Shown: positions 10,487-22,140 of the stretch, piece by piece | How the letters are laid out: each line of letters opens with the position of its first letter | How positions within the stretch are numbered: position 1 is the stretch's first letter | From: Cokeromyces recurvatus | Lineage: Eukaryota > Mucoromycota > Mucoromycetes > Mucorales > Mucoraceae | Assembly (NCBI RefSeq): GCF_025118155.1 | Contig: NW_026251424.1 | Span: forward strand, 163,264-227,263 | Direction: 5' to 3' | DNA: 64,000 bases | Notes under the pieces: generated by a model | Told to the model about the DNA's origin: nothing | What the model saw: only the letters and a program-made list of their open reading frames with translations | The model's database searches: none | Made by a program: the position numbers and the translations under genes

Positions 10487-11106
10487 ATTATATTAAACTA
10501 TAAAAGTAGGAGGGGGGAAGAATAAAATAAAATAAAAATAAAATAAAGAGAGAGAAAAAAAAAAAAAAAGTTTCAAAAAATAATTTATTTTTATCAATGC
10601 GTCATTTTCTTTTTTTTTTTTTTTTTTTTTATTATTTATTTATTTATTTTTTTCTTTTTTAAAAATAAAAATAAAAATAAAAATATTATGCTAAATAGAA
10701 TATACACAACGACAACTTGTTTTATTTACATCTTCTTTTCTTTTTGAATAAAATGAAAATCACTATAAAATAGGATTATATGGCATAACAGATCTGCAGT
10801 AATCGTTTAAATCTACTATTATTATTTTAGTATCTTGTTTTTGTGTAACAAACAGAAGAAATTAAAGATAACTTTAAGGTTTATGATCATAGTTGTTTTC
10901 TTATGCATGATTATAGCGGCATGGTCTATTTTGACGTATTATTATAATAAACAGCATGTACTATCTTTTCAGAATAATAATATAGGTTTCATTTTATTTA
11001 TAATATTAACAAAGAATATAATTGGTGTTGTAAGGAAAAAAAAAAAAATAAATAGAATTGCTTGCATAAAATATATTTACTGTACAAATATCCAACAATA
11101 AAATAA
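10487..11106. other. Epsin promoter region and non-coding AT-rich DNA
   Basis: Purine and pyrimidine homopolymers at 10555-10660 (A tract then about 22 T) lie just upstream of the epsin start. The rest is AT-rich; a short hydrophobic ORF near 10835 has no ATG and no codon structure and is not accepted as a gene. Confidence 0.5.
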
Positions 11107-11129
11107 AAAAAAGAAAAAAATTAAAAAGA
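11107..11129 (-). terminator. RNA polymerase III terminator of tRNA-Gly
   Basis: Directly downstream of the tRNA on the minus strand the sequence gives T5 followed by a longer run of T, the standard pol III stop. Confidence 0.75.
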
Positions 11130-11200
11130 TGCGTCCTCGGGGAATCGAACCCCGGCCTTCACCTTGGAAGGGTGAAATTCTACCATTAAACTAAGAACGC
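11130..11200 (-). tRNA. tRNA-Gly (anticodon TCC)
   Basis: The minus strand starts GCGTTCT and ends AGGACGC plus one base; the two form the seven-pair acceptor stem with one wobble. The D arm contains AATGGTAG (box A), the anticodon stem-loop is TCACC-CTTCCAA-GGTGA with anticodon TCC, and the T arm is CGGGG-TTCGATT-CCCCG (box B). There is no intron and no encoded CCA. It decodes GGA and, by wobble, GGG. Confidence 0.95.
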
Positions 11201-12437
11201 ATTTGTTGAAAGAAATTTTTTATAAAATATAGAATCATTTCCTGATATTAAAATCACGTGATCAAACCAATAGAATTTCTTATCTGTATTTCAATATTGT
11301 TTGATCTTATATATAAAAGATAATGAAGAAAGAAAGCATCCTTCGTCTTGGTCTATTATTGTTCGGTAACTTGTAGAAAAAAACAATTCTTCTTGTAGTA
11401 GTAAACTTCGTTAAAATAGTTATTATCTTTGATGGTCAGTTAGTATGATAATAAAATAATAAGAGAAAGAGAGCTAGAATTAGTTTTATAACTATCTTTG
11501 TGTTGTCAGCATCTGATTATTGTTATTGAAAATATAGCACAAACAAAACTTTTTCTTTTTTTTTTAATAGATCATTTATTTTTCGCTGGAATAGTATAGA
11601 GTATTAAGGTCGTTGTTGCAAAAAAAAAAAAAAAAAAAAAAAATACAATTAGCGGTGTCAAAAAAAAAAAAATCATGATTTACAGTTACAAAGCTCAAGC
11701 ACAGGAAGAACATATCTAATGTAAAACTCATTAGTTCAATTTTTTGTCCTGCTGAGAGTCATACCACGTTAGATATCAAAGGAAAGTCAATGAGAGAGGC
11801 ACAGACAATGTGACATATACCCTCCTATTACTTTTTTGGGAAAAGCCAGTGATGTGGTTTATTTATTCTTATTTGAGAGAGAACAAATTATTTAATTTCA
11901 TTTACGCATATAATAAAGTATGTATTCATATGTCATATTTTTTTTTTGTAATAAGCTCATCAATGTATGTAATAACAAAACTCTTTTTCTGGTTGATTTC
12001 TGTTTTTTTTTCCTTTATTTAAAAGAAATTCAATATAAAGTGCTTTATATTTTCGACTTTTAATAAGAAAAAAAAAAGTTCTTGTATTTGTTATGATTTC
12101 GTCATTTAAACTGTAGACTAGGAAATGAATAAAATCATTCAATTGGATAAATCTTAATTTTATGATGATTTATTACTTGTTTTTTTTTAAAGCCCATTTC
12201 ATCATTTAAATTAGGATAATGTACATTAATAAAATGTAATTGTTAGATTATAAAACGATTATACTTTATTTTAATATGATTTTTTTACATAATCACAAAA
12301 GATTTTCAGGACAAAATTAAAATCATCTGAAATTTAAGTTAAAATAAGATGACTAATAGTATTCTTTTATGCTGATTTAAATGAATTTTATTTTTCTCTG
12401 TCTTCCCCACACTTTTATTTAAAGACATTTCAATCTA
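11201..12437. other. Long upstream region of VWA8
   Basis: About 1.2 kb without a gene. A CACGTG E-box at 11255-11260 is followed by CCAAT at 11267-11271, close enough to be a basic-helix-loop-helix/HAP-type regulatory pair. It could serve the tRNA flank or a distant promoter, and this is inference. A run of more than 20 A lies at about 11620. Short ORFs are Phe/Tyr/Ile-rich and lack ATG starts. Confidence 0.35.
11255..11271. promoter_or_regulatory. Possible E-box plus CCAAT element
   Basis: CACGTG followed six bases later by CCAAT in otherwise AT-only DNA. Such pairs bind bHLH and HAP/NF-Y factors in fungi. The nearest protein gene start is more than 1.1 kb away, so assignment to a promoter is uncertain. 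Confidence 0.25.
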
Positions 12438-15400
12438 ATGACTTCAAATTACAAACAAGCAAAAAGACGGTTAAAACAACTTGGTGCTATCTTGGACCCC
12501 TCAAAAGCTGGTTGGTCTGATTCAGAAGATGAAGGATTAGTTCAAGAAGGTGATTTAACTTTTTTTTTTTCTTGATTTCCAAAGTAATAGATACAGAGTT
12601 CTAAATATATACATAGCTAATATAAAGTCTGTACGTATCGGAGACGTTGTTATGCCTATTTACCCTGCCGAAAACCCAGAGTTAGTACCCCAAGTAGAAG
12701 GCCCTTTTTATGATGATGCTCAAGTAATATGATTCTTATAATTCATGATAATAAATATTTACTTTTTTTTTTTTTTTTTTAATTCAATTAGGATATTTTG
12801 CGGCATTTAAGATGGTATTCACATTAATTATACGTATAGTTGCAAATACATTAATACGATTTTTTATATTGTTTTTATTTATTTATTCTAGGATTATGCA
12901 AAAGGATAAGGCAAATCCATGAAAGAAATAGCGCTTACAAGTATAATAATAATAACATAAAATTTTATAGTTGGGTCAAGATATTTTCTTATTAGGTCCT
13001 CCTGGACCTTTGCGTCGTAATCTTGTAATGAAATATGCAGAGATGACACAAAGAGAGTAAAATAAAGAATACAATACAGTTTGATTCATTTATTAATATA
13101 TATATATATATTAGAATAGAGTATGTTGCATTATCTAAAGATGTGACAGATGCTGATTTAAAGCAGAGAAGAGAGCTTCAAAACAGTACATCATTCTATG
13201 TAGATCAAGCTGCCGTAAGAGCTGCTATCTACGGCCGTATTTTAGTATTAGATGGTATCGAAAAAGCTGAGCGCAATGTATTACCAATTCTTAACAATTT
13301 ACTAGAAAATCGTGAAATGTCATTAGAAGATGGTCGTTTCTTAACTACAAAAGAACTAGCGAATACATCAAATACTAAATTTGAGAAAGTCAGTCCTCGA
13401 TTTTTAGTATTTGCGTTAGGTAAATCTGACTTTTTAGAAATTAAGAATAATAAAATTTATACATCTATACGTATATATAAATACATATATTTATAAGGTT
13501 TACCTGTACCGCCTTATGTTGGTTATCCTCTTGATCCTCCCCTTCGATCACGATTCCAAAGTAGAAATATTAAGGCTCCTGAATTTAAATCACAAGTGAA
13601 TCAAATGCTTAGTTTGATTAATAATAATGAGAAAGTATCCCAAGAATTAATTGAACGTTTAATTTCTATTAGTTTAGTCTTGGGTGTACAAAATGATAAC
13701 CATGGAATTCAAGTTCCTGAGTTTCCAATGACCATTGAGAGCTTAGCTCCATTGTTATCCTTAGTTCCTCATATTCATCCACGTTTTCTCGTTGATATCT
13801 TGTACCCTTATCCACTTTTACCTACCTGTGATTTAGAGCAATTAAGCGTGATTGAATCCGCTTATAGAAGATTTAATGTAAAGTCAGCTGTAGTGGAAGC
13901 AACTGTAGAGGCACGCCAGACGTCTTCTGGCTATTCACTTGCTAGTCTAGATCCAATTATTAGCAATTCAAATAAGTCTGTTGATGCTCATAAAGCGATT
14001 GCGATATGTGCATCTGACCAACACGATACAGTTGAATTACCTATCTATTGTGGTCCCTCAGCTTTTAGTCCTGCAGAATACTTTATTGAAACTCCTTATC
14101 ATCGAGACATCTTTTCTGCCATGGTGCTAGTTCATGCTGGCGGTAAAGATATCTGCTTAATCGGTACACAGAAAGGTGTAGGTAAATCTGCTCTCGTCAG
14201 GCATTTTGCTCGTAATTTAGGTTATACAATTGATTATATTCCACTTTATCGTGATATGTCCTCTCGAGATTTACTTCAACGTAGATCGACTACCCCTACT
14301 GGTGATACCGTCTGGGAGAATTCACTTTTAGTAGAGGCTGCTATTCATGGTCATCTTGCTGTTTTAGACGGTATCGAAGCTCTTTCTTATGGTACTCTGA
14401 ATACACTTCAACGACTCTGTTCTGAACGTGAGACACAATTACCAGACGGTACTCGTTTTGTGAGTAGCAAACGTTATGCTCAGTTAATGTCCCAACAACC
14501 ACGTGAAAGCTTGGAGACCAAAAGAATTTTCCCTATCCATCCTTCTTTCCGTATCGTCGCATTGGCAAGAGCAGGTCTGAGTGGACAGATGGATACAAAG
14601 GCTGGTTCCTGGTTAACAGCAGAGATTTTATCTATGTTTCATTTCATCGTTGTTGACACACTTCCATCCCATGAAGAGCAAGAAGTCTTGACTGCTCTCT
14701 CTCCTGGCGTTGATGAAAGGAAACTTCAACAATTGTTAACCTTTTCTAGACGTCTTCGTCGCGACAAAGATGAAACGATACGTCTCTTGTCAAGCGCTCT
14801 CTCAACACGTCAGCTCATTCGTATCTGTCGTCGCTTATCTTATTTTGAAAATGAAAGTTTATATGCCTCTATTCAAAAGGCAGCCTTATCACGCTTTATG
14901 CCCACTGTTGCGCGTGAAGCCCTTGAGACGGTTATGATCGCTAATGGTATTTATCCACCATCTAAAAAGAAGTCCTCTGACAATACTCCACCACCAGTAG
15001 TAGAAGAGATTGAAGTTTTACCCTCTAGGCAGTCGCCTGAGCAGATTCGAATTGGTAATGTCATTCAGCCTGTATTTAAAGGTGGTGACCCCATGCTAAT
15101 CCCTCATGTTGTCTTTCATGAGAACCCTGCTCATACTGAAATCCTAAAGGAGATGCTTAAAGACTATCAATTAGGTGATCATTTATTGTTGATTGGCAAC
15201 CAAGGTGTCGGTAAAAACAAATTAGCAGATTATTTTTTACAGTTACTCCAATTACCTCGAGAATATATTCAATTACATCGGGACAGTACTGTTCAAACTT
15301 TAACGACTACGCCTGCTATTGTTAATGGTGTCTTAACCTATCAGGACTCTGCTCTCATTAAAGCTGTTCGTGAGGGTACCATATTGGTTGTAGATGAAGC

Positions 15401-17769
15401 TGATAAAGCCCCCACGTATGTTACGGCAGTTCTTAAAAGTTTGGTTGAGGATGGACAAATGGTTCTCGGAGATGGTCGACGTATTATTTCGAAAGAAACG
15501 GATTTACAAGAAGGGGGAGCTCATATCCTGGTTCATCCTAATTTCCGTATGATTGTCTTAGCCAATCGACCTGGCTACCCCTTTTTAGGCAACGATTTCT
15601 ACCGTGAGATTGGTGATGTCTTTAGCTGTCATGCTGTAGATAACCCTGATATGTTATCTGAAATGTTTTTATTACGCAAATATGGCCCTCATGTCTCTAA
15701 GGACTTGCTTATGAAATTATCGAGTGCCTTTACTGATTTACGTAAACTAACAGATGAGGGCTTGATCTCATACCCTTATTCAACTCGTGAATTAGTCAAT
15801 GTCGTTCTTCATATTGAAAATTATCCAGAGGAAGGTATATCAAAGATTTTGCAAAATGTGTTTGACTTTGATCAATATGATCAAGCCTCCAAGGAGCTCG
15901 TCATCGAGATCTTTGAGAGACACGGTATTCCGGTAGGTCTTGAATCCGATTTTTCTATGCAATTGGGTGATGTTATTTCATTAGGAGAGCCTGTTCTGTC
16001 CGAACAATGGACCCGTGCACCTCCATCTGCAGCGGAAGGGTATGTGGCGACAAAGGTAATAAGTGAGCCCATTGCTATTCGTGGAAGTTGGGATATAGAG
16101 GTTGGAAAGAGAGGGAAGGACCTCGAAAGGAAAGAAGGAAGATCTACAGTATTCTCTGAAGAGCTTTATTCCTTCCATATTCCTACTCGTGGTGAAGCAC
16201 TTGATATTGCTACTGTGGATGATGGGACACTCTTTGTCGTTACCACAAACCCTGTCACCCTTCATCGAATTGACCCTAATCATAAACATGTAGATAGTTT
16301 GGATCTTTATGAATATTTTCCTCTTCAAAGAGCACCTCCTAGACTTCGTATCTCTATCATACGTGCCGCACAAACAGGCATGGTAAAATATGTTGTCCTT
16401 CATAATCCTACTAATAATGAGCTCCTTTGCTGTGACTTTAAGAAGAGGAAGGTTATCTCTGTCGTTATTCGTGGTCTTGAACCTGTCAGTTCAATCATGT
16501 GTAATAATTTGAGTTCAACGGGTATCTTGATCTTTTACCAACAGGACCAATCTGTCGTAACCGTAATTGATTTTAATACATCAGAGCAACATACCTTAAG
16601 TTTCCCTCATCGTATCAATCAACTTTATGTCCTTGAGCATCACTTTTGGATTGCTCGTGGTAGTCGTGGTGATCAACTGCTATATGCTATCTTACCTAAA
16701 AGTCATAGTACAAATACAATAGTCGGGTTACCTAATGTCATGGAACCTATTCAAGTCTTGAGACAGAATGGTCAGTCCACGATAAATGAGTTTATTCATA
16801 TCTTTGAGAAGGAGTTTATGCCTGGTGCTAAAATAGCACAAACTACACGTCTTGATACTTATGCTTCTATCCTTGAAGGATGCTCTCTTTCTGAATTCAC
16901 TGATAATACAGGTGGTATAGTCAATGTGTTATCGTATCTTAAAAAGCAACATAGTGATGAACAAATAGCATCGATAATAAAGGGTTCTACACTGTATCTG
17001 GAAAAGACACAGCAGTTAGCTATCATTCAACCTCCTACAGATGGTCGTGCAGAAGGTTCTTTAGATTTATTAAATCCTCAATTAAATCAAATCTGGCGTA
17101 TTAAGATACCCCTTTCAGTAATAGGTTCTATGTAAAGTATATACATACATACATACATACATATATATACTCATATATATTCATATAAATTCATATTTTC
17201 TTTTGTTAGGAACACTCCTTTTTTACCTGGGAATAATTCATTCCAAGTGGAACGATTTGTAGCTACCATGTGCGAACTTTCAAATGGTAATCTTGTCACT
17301 ATGGATAATGCAGGCACAGTTCGAGTTTGGCAAGTAAGTTCAAATGAGATCTACCAGGCTGCAAAGACTTGGAAACAGATGGTTGGTGTTGATCAAAAGG
17401 TTCTATCCGTTATTTATGAAACCGATAAAGATGTAAAGTTTATTGTTATTATTATCTTTTTGAACAAAAAAAAAAAGAAAAGAAAAGAAAAGACTTAAAT
17501 TGGTTTCTATTTAGAAAAATAATATAGATTTTGATGAGGAAAATCAAAAAATAGTTGGAAAACAAAGTGATAATGCAGACACTCAATGTCAAAATAATGC
17601 TAACGGACAAGGATCAGGAGGGAGCTCCGGGATGGGCGATGGAGATGGTGGTTCTTCAGGATCTGGTTCTGGAGGAGGTGGTGGAATGAATGGATCTGGT
17701 AATAATATGAATGAAGAAGGTCGTCAAGAAGCATCATTTGAAGATATTGATAATATCAAATTGGTAATG

Positions 17770-17817
<48 letters not shown>

Positions 17818-19217
17818 TTGTATATTCTTAAATTTAGAAAACGGCTGGTGATGAACCCGAAGTAATTAGCCGTGCTCAAAGGTAATATATGAATATGTAT
17901 ATATTTATATGTATATATTAGTAAAGTATACTCTTACCTCCTTTTTTTTTTTTACTGTTTATAGAGAAATGCATGAACAGGCTATGGAAAAGAAATTATC
18001 TAAACTTCAAATGACTCAAGCAGATTTCCATGTAAGCTTGTTTATTCAATTATCTATTTAGGTATCATAATGTATTTATCTATATATGTATATCTATATA
18101 TGTATATATACGTTGACTCTTCTAGCAATATAATCAATTTATGGAAAATATTCGTCGTGAAGTTCGTGAATTAAGAGTTATTTTAGAAAGTGTCGAAGCA
18201 AAAAAGCATGAAAGAATTTGGCTTAAAAACCAGGCCTCTGGTGATTTGGATGATACAAAAATGTAAGTGAGAGGGTAATAGTTATATTTATATTAAACTA
18301 CTAAAAAAAAAAAACCTTTATTTCTTTCTTGTCAACTATAATTATTAACAGTGTTGAAGGTCTTACTGGTGAAAGAGATATCTATAAAAAGAGAGGAGAA
18401 GATGAACCTGAACTTGGTCTTTTCCAAGATAAACCCAAGAGGATGAATTTTGTATTCGATTTATCTGCAAGGTACCTTTTTTTTTTTTCTTCAATTAATA
18501 TAATTTACTTTATTGTAATCATGATCATTATTATTACTAGTATGTTTCGTTTTAATACTCATGATCGTCGCTTGGAACGATCCATGGAGGTCGCGCTTAT
18601 GTTAATGGAATCCTTCCGTGGATTTGAGCATAAATTTGCATACAAAATTATAGGCCATAGTGGAGATGGAGCAAATATCGAGTTTGTTACGCCTGGTAAA
18701 TATCCCAAAACAGAAAAGGAGGCATTTGAGATTATCAGTAAAATGAAAGCACATTCACAATATTGTTTGAGTGGCGATAATACTCTTGGAGCTGCTGCAC
18801 ATTCCATAAAAGAAATAGTAGTGGAAGAAGCGGATGATTATTTTGTAGTTGTTTTGTCGGATGCTAATATAGCGCAATATAATATTCATCCAAATGATAT
18901 TGCTAGAAGTGAGTTTACTAATATAAAAAAAGAAGGGGCTCCCTTTAATATATATGTATACATTTATTTATTTCAATATATTATATAGTTTTGAAATCTG
19001 ATGATAGAGTAACTGCACAAATGATATTTATTGGTAGCATCCAAAATCAAGCAGAACAGTAAATATATTATATTGATTATCATAAAATAAATTATCTAAC
19101 GTAGTTATATATAGGTTAAAAAAGGCTTTAGGAAATCATGCGCATATTTGCACAGAGAACAAAGAATTACCAAAAATCATAAAATCGCTTTTCCTTGCTT
19201 CTATGGTGAAAGGATAA
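12438..19217 (+). CDS. VWA8: von Willebrand factor A domain-containing protein 8, AAA+ ATPase
   Basis: Very large dynein/midasin-like AAA+ ATPase, mitochondrial in animals; its role is poorly known. Sixteen exons: 12438-12549, 12617-12723, 12792-12814, 12892-12910, 12971-13056, 13115-13419, 13498-17131, 17210-17432, 17515-17763, 17838-17881, 17965-18031, 18126-18262, 18352-18471, 18541-18908, 18989-19058, 19115-19217; 1888 residues, close to the animal length. AAA modules: a degenerate Walker A GPPGPLRR at about 95 with the family signature LKQRRE..AERNVLPILNNLLENREM, a good Walker A GTQKGVGKSAL at about 440, and a third GNQGVGKN at about 782 with LVVDEADKA. A Gly/Ser linker (about 1537-1565) leads to the VWA domain with metal-site DLSAS at about 1703. 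Intron 12911-12970 is GC-AG. The predicted N-terminus is acidic after residue 25 and does not look like a strong presequence. Confidence 0.93.
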
Positions 19218-20756
19218 CAAAACTCGTGATAAATGTATTTGTAATAGATCCTAAATAGATTTTTTTATAGCATATACAGATTGAGTGCTTTTTTTTCTTT
19301 TACATATTAAATAATGCAACCTATTACATTATGTGATACTTTTGGAATAATAATAATAATAATAATAACGACATTATTTGGTTACCAATTAAAAGCGTAG
19401 ATTTAGAGTTACTTTCACAATAATGTATTTTGGTACACAGTGATGACATATTTTGTCTGTGATAGCACAGCAATAAAAGTGCATCTGCCTTCATCAGTTA
19501 TATAATAAGAAAAATAAAACATAGAGTAACTTTAAAGTTCAACATATATAAAATCAAAGAAGGAGTGGGGGGAAAAAAAAAAGGGGGGGAGTAGAGAGTA
19601 GGAAGAAGTGGAATCATACGATAATAGGTTAATTGACAAATGCTGCATCCTATTTTTTTCGGGCCGAAAACACACAAAAATAAAGTATCGCGGCTTTACG
19701 AAAACATATGCATAATGACTTCTTGATTTGACCAACAATTTTGTATACATGTTTTCAATTTTATTCGAATCTAAGGAATAATGAAATGTGTAATATACTA
19801 AAAAAAAAAAAAAAAAAAAAAAATACTCGACTTGGCTAAATGTATATTTATATCCATAACTCGAAAATGCAAATCACTAACCAAGTGATAAAAACGTGGC
19901 ATTTTGAATATTAGGAGATTACAAAGTAGGATGGCGATAATATATGTATATTAAGGAGAATGAAGAGATGTTTCAACTATGAATTATATACAAAAAATTA
20001 GTATATGATTATTGAGTAGATCTTCTTATAAAGACTAAATAGTGTTCTATTATATATTTCTTGTACTCATATTGAACCCTTTATAAATATAAACTAGGAT
20101 ATATATTTTTATATAAAGAACCCTTAACTATATTATTGAAATTATGCAAAATAAACACTTTGACTTTATTTATGTAAATATAATAGTATTCTTGGCTTAT
20201 TACTGTGCTATGTAATGAATCAAGATCTAATTTTACATGTTATGCATGTTTATATATAAGGTAAACTATTTTCTATTAAAAAAAAAAAGAAAATTACGCA
20301 TGCATATTAAGTGGCAAAATCCAATTTTATCTTTCATCCTTTTCGGTTAAACTGATTACACTTAAGAGGGATAGGTTAATAATGAAGAATATTTAATAGT
20401 TGTGGTAATAAGGAGAAATTGAATAAAAAAAAAAAGAAAAAAAAAAAGGAGAAGGAGCTAATTTAAGCTTGTTAGATATTAGGAAACTTTTTTTTTCTTT
20501 CTGCCTTTTTATTTTCACGTTTATTATAAACAAGCACGTTGTTGTTTTATTTCCGTTTTAGTGATGCAGGGCGGCTTAGGAGTAAGGAGTAATCTAGGCT
20601 CATATTATTGATTTAAATCAGTGCGTCAAATTGAGATATTAAACTTACGAAAAAGAAATAATACAATTGTATAAATACAAAAAAAAAAAAGGTTAAAGTT
20701 TTTTTTTATTATTTTAATTTCTTAAACCCTTATTTTTTTTTTTTTTTGTTAATATC
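19218..20756. other. Intergenic, no gene seen
   Basis: About 1.5 kb of AT-rich DNA with an AAT repeat (about 19350), poly-A runs (about 19801, 20280, 20430) and a G-rich patch (about 19565-19600). The last 250 bases form the promoter and leader of the zinc-finger gene. No ORF with an ATG and normal composition was found on either strand. Confidence 0.5.
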
Positions 20757-21585
20757 ATGGACTCTACTTTATTGATTAAAAACGCTAGTGGCAAACAATT
20801 TAGTCTTTTAAATAACGAAGATAGTAAGGTGAATTCAAAAACATCTACTTTATCTTCAAATTTTGATCCTAGAAGAAAATATCACTGTAATGAGGCTGGA
20901 TGTAATAAAAGTTTCACGACTAGGTATTATATTTAATGTAAATCTCTTTTTTATTTTTTAATATATTAATATGTATTTTATTTTATTTTTTTTTTGCAGC
21001 GGTCATTTGGCTCGACATAATCGCATTCATACAGGCGAAAAGAATTTTCATTGTCTTCATCCTGGATGTCCTAGTCGATTCTCTCGTCAAGATAATATGA
21101 TGCAACATTATCGTACTCATCTTTGTCAAAAGATGCGTCGACAATATCAAAAGAAAAATACAAAAGATATGGGAAGGACTAAAAAGAAGCCTCAACTTTT
21201 TTGCCATTCTTATTATGGACGTGAGGATGAATCATCTTTACAACCTCTAACAGCAAGTTATAATAAAACTATTACACCACATCATAATTTGCCTTATTCT
21301 AAAGTCATTACAAATCGTCCTAAACGCGCGCTTTCAACATCTTCTACCGCAAGTTCTTCTTCTACATTTTCATCTACTTCAATGCCTTATTATCATGACC
21401 AACTTCAACCAGACCATGACTACCCTTACACTCTCCTTCCACCACCACCATTTATTCCTTATTATCCTCAACATATTCAACCAGAAGATAATGAATGCCA
21501 TCAATATCATGAATGGATTCCAAATACACAAAAGTCACTTTCAAATCTATTACATTTAGCCAACATTGTCAGTACCTTTGGATAA
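20757..21585 (+). CDS. Nrg1-like C2H2 zinc-finger transcriptional regulator
   Basis: Nuclear DNA-binding protein with two adjacent C2H2 fingers. Exons 20757-20923 and 21000-21585 join in phase 2 to give 250 residues. Finger 1 is YHCNEAGCNKSFTTSGHLAR with HNRIH; the linker TGEKNFH leads to finger 2, CLHPGCPSRFSRQDNMMQHY with RTH. The FTTSGHLARHNRIHTGEKN and RFSRQDN..QHYRTH arrangement is that of yeast and Candida Nrg1/Nrg2 repressors, which bind CCCT sites and control glucose repression and filamentation. The tail is basic, then Ser-rich and Pro/Tyr-rich. The intron splits finger 1. Regulatory targets in this fungus are unknown. Confidence 0.8.
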
Positions 21586-22140
21586 ACAAATATATATATA
21601 TGCTTGGATATGCTAATATCAATTTACGCCTTTTCACACTCTTATATGCACTCATTTTAAAACTATACTATTTCTATTTTATATTTATGCCTCATTTAGC
21701 ATTTTGTACTTTCTTTCATATTATATTGTAAAACTAGTATTATATCAACATCTTAACTTGTATAAATTGTAAAACCCTTCCCCCCTTTTTTTTGTAGTTG
21801 TTAGATCATATACATATACATATATGCCCTTTCCCTCTCTCTCTCTCTCTCTCTCTCATTCTCTCTTCATATATATAAATATTGAATTTCAATAATTATG
21901 TTTATATGATGTATATCTAAGTATGTTAACAATAGATGTTTAAATAAATAAAAGCCTTTGAAAAGAACCCCCTTTCTTTTCTGTTAATTGTAGCATATGT
22001 ATTGTGTCCCTGAAAAATAACTGTGAAGGTTGTTATCACTACTCCTTTGCCCCTGACTCGTATAACCAGCCTCATGGAAACACATGATGTAAATATGTAT
22101 ATATATATATATATATATAAAATACACTGTTAAAATTAAT
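21586..22140. other. Tail-to-tail intergenic region with CT microsatellite
   Basis: 3' flanks of the zinc-finger gene and of the Gyp1 gene. A pure CT repeat lies at about 21835-21857 and TA repeats at about 22098. No gene seen. Confidence 0.5.

Noticed and set aside
10835..11101. Hydrophobic ORF with membrane-like stretch upstream of the tRNA.
   Set aside because: It needs a TTG start, is composed of Ile/Tyr/Lys/Asn from AT-rich DNA and runs into poly-A; no splice or family support.
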